Source: Bacteroidaceae bacterium (GTDB lineage Bacteria; Bacteroidota; Bacteroidia; Bacteroidales; Bacteroidaceae). Taken from it: a stretch of 64,000 bases of DNA. Below the pieces are notes generated by a model. That model searched no databases. It was not told where the DNA came from and was given only the letters and a program-made list of their open reading frames with translations. The DNA is taken from the NCBI GenBank assembly GCA_017547385.1, contig JAFYPU010000006.1, positions 1-64,000 on the forward strand, read 5' to 3'. Shown one piece after another: positions 25,028 through 31,890 of this stretch; position 1 is the first letter of the stretch; every line of letters begins with the position of its first letter. Position numbers and translations under genes: made by a program.

Positions 25028-25066
25028 AACGTACTTCAGACAGCCAGTTTGAAGTACGTTTTTATA
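25028..25066 (+). terminator. hairpin AAACGTACTTCA/TGAAGTACGTTT
   Basis: A 12-bp stem with an 11-nt loop followed by TTTATAAG. It follows the FGE pseudogene. The rest of 24986-25294 holds only AT-rich sequence and the ndk promoter. Confidence 0.65.
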
Positions 25067-25255
25067 AGATTCGTGTTTCTCTAAAAGGATACTTCTATAT
25101 CATTCCCTAAAAATATGTAATGTTGGGTGTGAAGTAAGAGAGGAGCTAAATGTTTTTTCGAATACATAGGAGATTCTTGTATATGGATTTGTGTTTTTGA
25201 TATAGGGTATCCAACAAACTTTTCCTTATTTATCGCTTATTTTCACTAAAAGTTG

Positions 25256-25263
25256 TACTTTTG
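25256..25263 (+). promoter_or_regulatory. -7 box of ndk
   Basis: TACTTTTG, 32 bp before ATG 25295. It overlaps an in-frame upstream ATG at 25253, which argues for the later start. Confidence 0.6.
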
Positions 25264-25294
25264 GCAAAAGTTAAACCTTAAAATTCAAAACACT

Positions 25295-25762
25295 ATGGCT
25301 ATTGAAAAAACATTGGTATTGCTCAAGCCGTGCACGCTGCAGCGCGGTATTGTGGGCGAAATCGTTTCTATCTTTGAGAAGAAAGGTCTGCACATCTGCG
25401 GTATGAAGATGATGCAACTCACCGACGAACTTCTGAGCGAGCACTATGCACATTTGAGCGAGAAGCCCTTCTTCCAGCGTGTGAAGGACGCTATGATGAC
25501 GGCTCCTGTCATTGCCATGTGCCTCTCGGGTGTGGATGCCATTGCCGCCGTGCGTGCTTTGGCAGGTCCCACCAACGGTCGTCTGGCCGCTCCCGGCACC
25601 ATTCGTGGTTCGTATTGCATGAGTTTCCAGGAGAACATCGTTCATGCGTCCGACTCTCCCGAAACGGCTGAAGTGGAACTGAAGCGCTTCTTCCGGCCCG
25701 GTGAAATTCTGGAATGGGATCAGTGCTATTTCCAATATCTTTATGCCAACGACGAGTTCTGA
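25295..25762 (+). CDS. ndk: nucleoside-diphosphate kinase
   Basis: This 155-residue enzyme balances NTP and dNTP pools by gamma-phosphate exchange through a phospho-histidine. Marks are EKTLVLLKP, GEIVSIFEKKGL, ALAGPTNGR, PGTIRG and the active-site ENIVHASDSPETAE with His. The loop before it (GSYCMSFQ) differs from the usual GDFGxxxGRN of proteobacterial enzymes. The start at 25295 gives MAIEKTLVLL, the expected N-terminus. The gene is monocistronic. Confidence 0.96.
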   Translation: MAIEKTLVLLKPCTLQRGIVGEIVSIFEKKGLHICGMKMMQLTDELLSEHYAHLSEKPFFQRVKDAMMTAPVIAMCLSGVDAIAAVRALAGPTNGRLAAPGTIRGSYCMSFQENIVHASDSPETAEVELKRFFRPGEILEWDQCYFQYLYANDEF

Positions 25763-25797
25763 TGTCGTAAAAATCAATCACGAGAGATAACTCAAAA

Positions 25798-25852
25798 CGC
25801 ATCGGTTCGAGCTTCCGCAGAGGGGTTTCGGGCCGATGTTGTTTTTGTGAGA
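25798..25852 (+). terminator. ndk terminator hairpin
   Basis: GCATCGG pairs with CCGATG, with an inner imperfect stem, followed by TTGTTTTTG. It starts 36 bp after the ndk stop. Confidence 0.6.
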
Positions 25853-25919
25853 GAGGGTTCATAAGGCTTTTTTAATGATTTATAAGTGAGACAAGTTTTC
25901 TCTGTTCGCATCAAAAGCG

Positions 25920-25927
25920 TACATTTG
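25920..25927 (+). promoter_or_regulatory. -7 box of the nucleoside kinase gene
   Basis: TACATTTG, 46 bp before the ATG at 25974. Confidence 0.55.
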
Positions 25928-25973
25928 TGCCAAAGGCCGCCTTGGCCTGAACCTTTTAACATCAGAAACAACT

Positions 25974-27656
25974 ATGGGAAAGACCATCACCATCCGTTGC
26001 AAAAACACGGGTAAGAGCCACAAAATTCCTCTTGGTTTTACGCTGGAAGAGGTGTATGATATGCTCGAATTGAATATGCCTTATGGAGCTACCAGTGCCA
26101 AGGTGAACAATAAGGTGGAGGGATTGCACTTCATGTTCTTCAACGACAAGGATGTGGAATTCCTCGACATCACCTCGCCTTCGGGGTTGCGCACCTACAC
26201 TCGCTCACTCTTTTTTGTGTTGCACAAAGCCGTGGCCGACCTCTATCCGTCGGCACGTTTGCGCATCGACACGCCGGTGAGCAACGGTTATTATTGCTGT
26301 TTGGCTTTCGATGGTGAATTTTCGCCCGAGCCCGAACAGGTAAAGCCGGATGTGGTGGCGGCACTGAAGAAGCGCATGCAGGAAATTGTGGCGGCCGACA
26401 TGCCGTTTCATCGCATCACCTGCCCCACCGAAGAGGCCATCGCGCTGTTTCGTCGGCAAGGGCTGGAAGACAAGGCGCAACTGCTCGAGAGTTGCGGCTC
26501 GCTCTACACGCACTATTACACCTTGGGCGAAACGGCCGACTATTTCTATGGCTCGCTGCTCATCAAGACAAGTCAGATTTACTTGTTCGACATCGTTCCA
26601 TACGGCGACGGGCTGTTGTTGCGACTGCCCGACCCCAAGAATCCGCAGCAGCTGCAACCCATGGTGGAGCAATGCAAGATGTTCGACGTGTTCCGCGAGC
26701 AGCATCGCTGGCAGGAAATTCTGGGCATCAGCACCGTGGGCGAACTCAACAAGGCGTGCACCATGGGTTACACCAATCAGCTGATCAATGTCTCCGAAGC
26801 GCTGCAAGAGAAGAGGATAAGCAGCATTGCCGACCGCATTGCTCAAAACCCCGACATCAAGGTCATCCTCATTGCTGGTCCGTCGTCGAGCGGAAAGACC
26901 ACATTCTCCAAACGCTTGTCAGTGCAGCTCATGGCGGCGGGCAAATGGCCGGTGGCATTGTCGTTGGACGACTATTTCGTGCATCGCACCGAAACACCGC
27001 TCGACGAGAAGGGAGAATACGATTACGAAAGTCTCTATGCGCTGAACATCCCTTTGCTGAACGAGCAAATCAATGCCTTGCTTTCGGGTGAGGAGGTGGA
27101 GCTGCCGCGCTACAATTTCCAAACCGGCATCCGCGAAATGAGTGGTCGAAAGTTGCGGTTGAAACCCAACACACTGCTTATCCTTGAAGGTATCCACGCA
27201 CTCAATCCCGACCTGACCCAAGCCATCGAGGCCAAGCACAAGTTCAAGATATACGCTTCGGCACTCACCACCATCCTCTTGGACAATCACAACTATATCC
27301 CCACCTCCGACAACCGCTTGCTCCGTCGCATTGTGCGCGACTATAAGTATCGCGGCTATTCGGCCGAGGACACCATCCGCCGATGGCCCAGCGTGCGTGC
27401 CGGTGAGAACAAATGGATTTTCCCCTTCCAGGAACAGGCCGACGAGATGGTGAACACCGCCCTGCTCTTCGAACTGGCAGCCCTGCGCAACCAAGCCATA
27501 CCCGTGCTGGAGGAAGTGCCGGAGAACGCCCCCGAATACTCGGAAGCCTACCGCTTGCGCAAATTCCTCTCCTACGTCAAGCCCATTCCCATCGACGGAC
27601 TGCCGCCCACCTCGCTGCTGCGCGAATTTGTGGGAGGAAGCACCTTTGTCTATTAG
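25974..27656 (+). CDS. nucleoside kinase with ThrRS-like N-terminal domains
   Basis: This 560-residue protein combines N-terminal TGS/threonyl-tRNA-synthetase-like editing-type domains (residues ~1-230, with the HYYTLGE region) and a C-terminal uridine-kinase-like P-loop kinase. Walker A is GPSSSGKTTF (~302-311), followed by LSLDDYFVHR (lid/acceptor), LILEGIHALNP (Walker B-like) and RRIVRDYKYRG. This architecture is the usual bacterial 'nucleoside kinase' and is thought to phosphorylate uridine/cytidine-type nucleosides; substrate is not proven by sequence. The gene is monocistronic with its own terminator. Confidence 0.9.
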   Translation: MGKTITIRCKNTGKSHKIPLGFTLEEVYDMLELNMPYGATSAKVNNKVEGLHFMFFNDKDVEFLDITSPSGLRTYTRSLFFVLHKAVADLYPSARLRIDTPVSNGYYCCLAFDGEFSPEPEQVKPDVVAALKKRMQEIVAADMPFHRITCPTEEAIALFRRQGLEDKAQLLESCGSLYTHYYTLGETADYFYGSLLIKTSQIYLFDIVPYGDGLLLRLPDPKNPQQLQPMVEQCKMFDVFREQHRWQEILGISTVGELNKACTMGYTNQLINVSEALQEKRISSIADRIAQNPDIKVILIAGPSSSGKTTFSKRLSVQLMAAGKWPVALSLDDYFVHRTETPLDEKGEYDYESLYALNIPLLNEQINALLSGEEVELPRYNFQTGIREMSGRKLRLKPNTLLILEGIHALNPDLTQAIEAKHKFKIYASALTTILLDNHNYIPTSDNRLLRRIVRDYKYRGYSAEDTIRRWPSVRAGENKWIFPFQEQADEMVNTALLFELAALRNQAIPVLEEVPENAPEYSEAYRLRKFLSYVKPIPIDGLPPTSLLREFVGGSTFVY

Positions 27657-27720
27657 CATGTGCCGAGAGGAGTGCGAGCCACGTTTTTCGGCTGACCGCA
27701 CCCCACTTCATTTGTTGACT

Positions 27721-27757
27721 GCAGCCACTGCCCCGGCGGGTGGTGGCTTTTTGTTGA
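27721..27757 (+). terminator. GC-rich terminator after the nucleoside kinase
   Basis: GCCACtgCCcCGGCGGGtgGTGGC hairpin followed by TTTTTGTTG. Confidence 0.7.
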
Positions 27758-27791
27758 GGTGAAAAGGCGGCGCGCCGTGAATCTCATGCCT

Positions 27792-27910
27792 TGACACTGC
27801 AGTATCACGCCTTGACACTCCGGTGTCAAGCACTTGATACTTTTTTATCACGCGCATGATACTTTTGTGTCAAAGGGCATGATACTTTTGTATCAAGGGC
27901 ATGACACTGC
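27792..27910. repeat. tandem array of six TGAYAC-N4-GTRTCA palindromes, ~22-bp period
   Basis: Palindromes start at 27792, 27813, 27835, 27857, 27880 and 27902 (steps 21, 22, 22, 23, 22). They read TGACAC TGCA GTATCA, TGACAC TCCG GTGTCA, TGATAC TTTT TTATCA, TGATAC TTTT GTGTCA, TGATAC TTTT GTATCA and a half-site TGACAC. Linkers are CGCCT, AGCACT, CGCGCA, AAGGGCA and AGGGCA. It lies in the 525-bp gap between the nucleoside kinase and ilvA. It shares linker sequences and period with the other hairpin repeats of the window but uses a different palindrome. Confidence 0.8.
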
Positions 27911-28037
27911 ATCTTGTGCGCGAGCAGCCTTTTCGGCCGTGCCGCCGGGCTTGGGACGCATGCTTTTCGCACCACGTTTGTCCCCCTTGTCGGGCATCGG
28001 GCAGACCTTCAGAGTGGCGGGGCTTCGCTCACAGACC

Positions 28038-28065
28038 GTTAACGGAGCGTTAATGGCGCATTAAC
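28038..28065 (+). promoter_or_regulatory. three GTTAAY half-sites at 11-bp steps upstream of ilvA
   Basis: GTTAAC (28038), GTTAAT (28049) and ATTAAC (28060) are spaced exactly one helical turn apart, ~70 bp upstream of the ilvA -7 box. They could be a regulator-binding site on one DNA face; no known regulator is implied. Confidence 0.35.
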
Positions 28066-28133
28066 AGGCCGTTTTTGTGGCACCAAGGTGCGTTTTGCCG
28101 TGGCGGAAAGGCTTCGGTGTGATTAGTTTGCAT

Positions 28134-28141
28134 TAACTTTG
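28134..28141 (+). promoter_or_regulatory. -7 box of ilvA
   Basis: TAACTTTG, 40 bp before the ATG. No TTG is seen at the usual distance upstream, so activation by a factor is possible. Confidence 0.5.
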
Positions 28142-28181
28142 CAACTTTCCAAAGCATTGTTAAAAAACAGTAATCGATATC

Positions 28182-29384
28182 ATGCTGACACTCGACCTTA
28201 TCTATAAAGCTTATACCGAACTGGGCAACGTGGTGCGTCGCCCTTCACTCATTCCTACGAGCAAAGTGAATCCGCTTTGCAACGTGTTTCTGAAACCCGA
28301 AAACCTGCAAGTAACGGGCTCGTTCAAGGTGCGCGGTGCAGGCTTCAAGATTTCGCAACTCACCGACGAGGAGAAAAAGCGCGGTGTCATTGCTTGCTCG
28401 GCCGGCAACCATGCCCAGGGCGTGGCATTGGCAGCGCAACGTTACGGACTGCCGGCCCTCATCTGTATGCCGGCAGGTGCGCCCATCAGCAAGGTGGAGG
28501 CCACACGCGCCATGGGAGCCGAAATCTGTTTGGTCGAGGGTGTGTATGACGACGCTTATCGCCGGGCTTTGCAGCTCAACGAGGAAAAGGGCATGACCTT
28601 TATCCACCCCTTCGACGACGAACTCGTGATTGCCGGACAGGGCAGTGTGGGCATGGAAATCATTAACGAAAATCCCGACATCGACACCGTGTTTGTGCCC
28701 ATCGGCGGCGGCGGCTTGGCCAGTGGTGTGGCTTATGCCGTGAAAACACTGAAGCCCTCGGTGCGTGTCATCGGTGTGCAGGCAGAAGGAGCTGCCAGCA
28801 TGCTGAGCAGTTTGAGCCATAACAAAATTGAGGCTTTGCAAAACATCCTCACCATTGCCGACGGCATTGCCGTGAAGGAACCGGGACAACACACTTTCGA
28901 ACTGTGCCAGCACTATGTGGACGAAATCGTAACCGTGACGGAAGACGAAATCTGTGCCGCCATCCTGACCCTCATCGAGCACCACAAACTCATTGCCGAG
29001 GGAGCCGGAGCCGTGAGTGTGGCAGCGGCCATGTTCAACAAGGTGGACGTAACGGGCCAAAACGTGTGCTGCATCGTCTCGGGCGGTAACATCGACGTTA
29101 CCATCCTGAGCCGCATCATCAACCGAGGACTCATGAAGAGCGGCCGCACCATCGAAATGCTCATCGAGATGCCCGACCGCCCCGGCTCCTTGCTCGGCCT
29201 GACCACCGTCATCGTGCGATATGGTGCAAACATCATCTCCATCCACCACGAGCGCAACGGCGAAAGCCCCGACGTGAATTCCTGCAATCTGCGCATCGTC
29301 CTCGAAACACGCAATGCCGCCCACATTCGCGACATCCACGTGGGCATCGAAGCCGCCGGCTACACCATTTTGCAGGAGAAGTGA
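28182..29384 (+). CDS. ilvA: threonine ammonia-lyase with C-terminal ACT domain
   Basis: This 400-residue PLP enzyme deaminates threonine to 2-oxobutanoate, the first step to isoleucine. The PLP lysine is in TGSFKVRGA (Lys49), the phosphate-binding loop is VPIGGGGLASG, and SAGNHAQGVALAA is present. Residues ~325-400 form one ACT domain (IEMLIEMPDRPGSLLGLTTV). The single-ACT, ~400-residue form resembles the short class rather than the two-ACT E. coli IlvA, so allosteric behaviour may differ. nadA follows after 24 bp and is probably co-transcribed. Confidence 0.94.
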   Translation: MLTLDLIYKAYTELGNVVRRPSLIPTSKVNPLCNVFLKPENLQVTGSFKVRGAGFKISQLTDEEKKRGVIACSAGNHAQGVALAAQRYGLPALICMPAGAPISKVEATRAMGAEICLVEGVYDDAYRRALQLNEEKGMTFIHPFDDELVIAGQGSVGMEIINENPDIDTVFVPIGGGGLASGVAYAVKTLKPSVRVIGVQAEGAASMLSSLSHNKIEALQNILTIADGIAVKEPGQHTFELCQHYVDEIVTVTEDEICAAILTLIEHHKLIAEGAGAVSVAAAMFNKVDVTGQNVCCIVSGGNIDVTILSRIINRGLMKSGRTIEMLIEMPDRPGSLLGLTTVIVRYGANIISIHHERNGESPDVNSCNLRIVLETRNAAHIRDIHVGIEAAGYTILQEK

Positions 29385-29408
29385 TGAAAGAATATAAAAA
29401 CAAGAAAT

Positions 29409-30407
29409 ATGAAACCCAAAAACACTCCCACAACCTCTTTGCCGAATGCTGAAAAAGTCATGCCGCAGGGCGAAGAACTGAAAAAGGCCATCCGCAACCT
29501 CTGTCGTGAGAAGAATGCCGTCATCATGGCGCACTATTACACCGAAGCCGATGTGCAGGAAGTGGCCGACTTCGTGGGCGACAGCCTGGCCCTGGCGCAG
29601 CAAGCTGCCAAGACCGAGGCAGACATCATCGTGATGTGCGGCGTTCACTTCATGGGCGAGACCAACAAAATTCTCTGCCCGCAGAAAAAGGTGCTCCTGC
29701 CCGACCCTGCTGCCACCTGCTCGCTGGCCGAGAGCTGTCCGGCCGACAAGTTTGCCGAGTTCGTGAAGCAACACCCCGACCACAAGGTGATTTCTTACGT
29801 CAACACCTCGGCAGCCACCAAAGCCGTTACCGACGTGGTGGTAACATCGAGCAATGCACGCCAGATTGTGGAGAGTTTTCCCGAAGACCAACCCCTGATT
29901 TTCGGACCCGACCGCAACCTGGGCGGATACATCAACAGCATCACAGGCCGCAACATGCTGCTGTGGGACGGCGCTTGCCACGTGCACGAACGCTTCTCGG
30001 TGGTGAAACTCGTGGAACTCAAAAAACAATACCCGCAGGCCAAAGTCCTTGTGCACCCCGAGTGCAAAGGGGCCATTGTGAAATTGGCCGACAAGGTGGG
30101 CAGCACAGCCGCCTTGTTGCGTTATGCCATCGACAGCGAGGCCGACACCTTCCTGGTGGTTACGGAGAGCGGCATTCTGCACGAAATGCAGAAGAAAGCC
30201 CCCGGCAAGCAGTTCATTCCCGTGCCGCCCGAGGATAGTGCTTGTGCCTGCAACGAATGCAACTACATGCGCCTCGTTACCCTCGAAAAGGTGTATCGCT
30301 GTCTGCAAGCCGAGGCACCCGAGGTGGAAGTGCCGGCCGACATCGCCGAAGCCGCCCTGCGCCCCATCCAAGCCATGCTCGAAATCTCCGAACGCTTGGG
30401 GCTGTAA
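29409..30407 (+). CDS. nadA: quinolinate synthase
   Basis: This 332-residue 4Fe-4S enzyme condenses iminoaspartate with dihydroxyacetone phosphate to quinolinate in NAD synthesis. Cluster cysteines fit AATCSLAESC, LLWDGACHVH and CACNECNYM. IMAHYYTEADVQEVADFVGDS at the N-terminus and VHPECKGAIV are family marks. It lies 24 bp after ilvA. nadB and nadC, often linked to nadA, are not in the window. Confidence 0.95.
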   Translation: MKPKNTPTTSLPNAEKVMPQGEELKKAIRNLCREKNAVIMAHYYTEADVQEVADFVGDSLALAQQAAKTEADIIVMCGVHFMGETNKILCPQKKVLLPDPAATCSLAESCPADKFAEFVKQHPDHKVISYVNTSAATKAVTDVVVTSSNARQIVESFPEDQPLIFGPDRNLGGYINSITGRNMLLWDGACHVHERFSVVKLVELKKQYPQAKVLVHPECKGAIVKLADKVGSTAALLRYAIDSEADTFLVVTESGILHEMQKKAPGKQFIPVPPEDSACACNECNYMRLVTLEKVYRCLQAEAPEVEVPADIAEAALRPIQAMLEISERLGL

Positions 30408-30445
30408 ATTCAACCCGATAAAAAGTATTGCATAATATATTTGCT

Positions 30446-30453
30446 TACCTTTG
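30446..30453 (+). promoter_or_regulatory. -7 box upstream of the 6S-like RNA
   Basis: TACCTTTG with a TTG 15 bp upstream, which is rather close. Predicted transcription would start near 30460, ~55 nt before the structured part. Confidence 0.45.
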
Positions 30454-30515
30454 CGGCATACAAATAAAATACAAACCCCAAAACAAACAGCCTATGAAGC
30501 ATAGCGTATAATTTG

Positions 30516-30723
30516 ATACGCACATTTTAGACATATTGGAAAAGCGTTTTAGCTTTATTCTTCGTTCCCAAAAGTTTGGCGACTGAAATCGGAACCAACA
30601 AGAATACTGCGAAAATGCTCGCGCTGCGTAAGCGTGGGCTTTTGGTTATTCTGTTGGTTAGGTTACGCCAAACACCTTGGGACGAGAATACACTGAAAGT
30701 CTCGCGCTTTTTTATGTGCGTAT
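30516..30723 (+). ncRNA. ssrS: long rod-shaped RNA, 6S RNA candidate
   Basis: The whole ~208-nt stretch can fold back on itself. ATACGCACAT (30516-30525) pairs perfectly with ATGTGCGTAT (30714-30723). AAAAGCG..TTTTAG pairs with CTGAAA..CGCGCTTTT. TATTCTTCGTTCCCAA pairs with TTGGGACGAGAATA, and TTTGGCG with CGCCAAA. A central open region (ACTGAAATCGGAA opposite TTAGGTTA) follows, then CCAACAAGAATA/TATTCTGTTGG and an apical stem. A single imperfect rod with a central bubble and ~200 nt is the hallmark of 6S RNA, which mimics an open promoter and binds RNA polymerase. No open frame fits. The identification is by shape, not by sequence match. Confidence 0.55.
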
Positions 30724-30808
30724 TTTTCCCAAGCCTCAAGAGACACCCACGGAGTAACCCGAAAAGCCGTGAAGTGAGTAGGGAAAAAATAAAACAAAAC
30801 AAAAAATC

Positions 30809-31174
30809 ATGAACAAAAAACTTTTTAATATTATAGGTATTCTGCTTCTTTCTATGGTAGCCTTTTCCTTCACTGCATGTAGCGAAGATGATGAGGATAA
30901 TGCAGCAAAAAGCTCAAAACTTGTAGGACGTTGGGAGGATTCATATGGTGATATGTGGGAATTTAAGGCTAACGGAACCGGAATATTTTATGAATATTAT
31001 GACACTTACGACGAAGAAAGAGAACCCTTTACATATGAATATTCCGATAAAACAGGAAAATTGATTCTTGATTGGGGTGGTGATGTTGAATATACGAGCA
31101 TTCAATTCATCAACAAAGATTCGTTTAGATGGTATTGGGATGATGAAGATTATTGTTTAATGATCCGAAAATAA
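30809..31174 (+). CDS. small lipocalin-like lipoprotein
   Basis: This 121-residue protein has a signal peptide with lipobox FTAC (Cys24) followed by the acidic SEDDEDN, a Bacteroidetes lipoprotein surface-export-type signal. The body (LVGRWEDSYGDMWEFKANGT, then aromatic/acidic strands ending RWYWDDEDYCLMIRK) looks like the short lipocalin-like or DUF5004/5640 type beta proteins of this phylum. Function is unknown; it is probably anchored in the outer membrane. The gap from the 6S-like RNA includes a possible ATTTTTCCC/GGGAAAAAAT stem. Confidence 0.75.
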   Translation: MNKKLFNIIGILLLSMVAFSFTACSEDDEDNAAKSSKLVGRWEDSYGDMWEFKANGTGIFYEYYDTYDEEREPFTYEYSDKTGKLILDWGGDVEYTSIQFINKDSFRWYWDDEDYCLMIRK

Positions 31175-31200
31175 CCGACAAGCATTCTAATTAACCAGAA

Positions 31201-31250
31201 ACGGCGTTCAGAAAATTCTGCGAGCACTGCAGAAAATTCTGAACGCCGTG
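31201..31250. terminator. 21-bp-period hairpin between convergent lipoprotein genes
   Basis: ACGGCGTTCAGAAAATTCTGC, loop GAGCACT (31222-31228), GCAGAAAATTCTGAACGCCGT: a perfect 21-bp stem apart from minor asymmetry. It sits 27 bp after the plus-strand lipoprotein gene. Confidence 0.75.
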
Positions 31251-31296
31251 TAGATTTTGTTGAGTGGCATTGTCTTTATGGAGAGGCAAAGAAAAA

Positions 31297-31329
31297 GCTC
31301 CGAACAAAATATCAGTTTCTGTTCGGAGC
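31297..31329 (-). terminator. terminator of the minus-strand lipoprotein gene
   Basis: GCTCCGAACA pairs with TGTTCGGAGC, with T-rich sequence on both outer sides. It lies ~40 bp after the stop of the gene at 31368. Confidence 0.65.
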
Positions 31330-31367
31330 GTTATTTTTATGGCTTTGATTGCGAGGAGAAATCTGGG

Positions 31368-31832
31368 TTATTCGGAGGCTGACATGTCAAACTTCACCTG
31401 TGTGCCTTTGTTGTTGGTGAATGTTCCTTTGATGTTCTTGTTTCTTAAAGTGCCATCAAATCTGCCGATGTAATCTGCGCTTTTAGTTGCGTAGGCGTGC
31501 AGTTCGATGTAGCCACTGCTCTTGTCGTAATTGACCACTTCAATGTTGCGTTTCACTTTGCCGTTGTAGTAAGAATACCATCCGGCATCGCCGTCCAGGC
31601 TCAGCACTGCGCTATCGTCATCACCGATTTTTCCGATATAGGTGGTGTGAAGGGCATCTTGTTCTTTGTTTTCATGGACAACAACAAGGGTGTCCGGCTT
31701 GTTTTGAACGTAGATGGTTTCTTTAGGCGTTTCTTTCTCCAAAGCGGACATGATTTTTCCTATTTTGTTGCAGCTGCTGAAGATGCCGGTGCAGAGAAAA
31801 GAAAAGATGAGCAGTGCGATGCAATTTTTCAT
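31368..31832 (-). CDS. hypothetical lipoprotein
   Basis: This 154-residue protein has a signal peptide ending at lipobox FSSC (Cys21, NKIGK follows). A helical linker is followed by a beta-rich domain: VLSLDGDAGWYSYYNGK, IEVVNYDKSSGYIELHAY, GRFDGTLRNKNIKGTFTNNKG. I do not recognise a family. The lack of acidic residues after the Cys suggests a periplasmic rather than surface location. Its position next to mutS does not indicate a function. Confidence 0.7.
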   Translation of the reverse strand: MKNCIALLIFSFLCTGIFSSCNKIGKIMSALEKETPKETIYVQNKPDTLVVVHENKEQDALHTTYIGKIGDDDSAVLSLDGDAGWYSYYNGKVKRNIEVVNYDKSSGYIELHAYATKSADYIGRFDGTLRNKNIKGTFTNNKGTQVKFDMSASE

Positions 31833-31890
31833 AATGCTTGTGTTTTAAGTGAATAATGAATGGACGATTTCTTTTGTACCTCCATCGCTC

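Noticed and set aside
27792..27910. CRISPR array
   Set aside because: Units are contiguous ~22-bp palindromes with 5-7-nt linkers, with no unique spacers of CRISPR length and no cas genes.
28245..30413. A 722-codon minus-strand open frame opposite ilvA and nadA
   Set aside because: Its translation is His/Gly/Val-rich with no family pattern, while both plus-strand genes have full motifs; it is a codon-usage shadow.
30576..30812. A 78-codon plus-strand open frame
   Set aside because: It runs through the self-complementary 6S-like region and has no protein-like composition.
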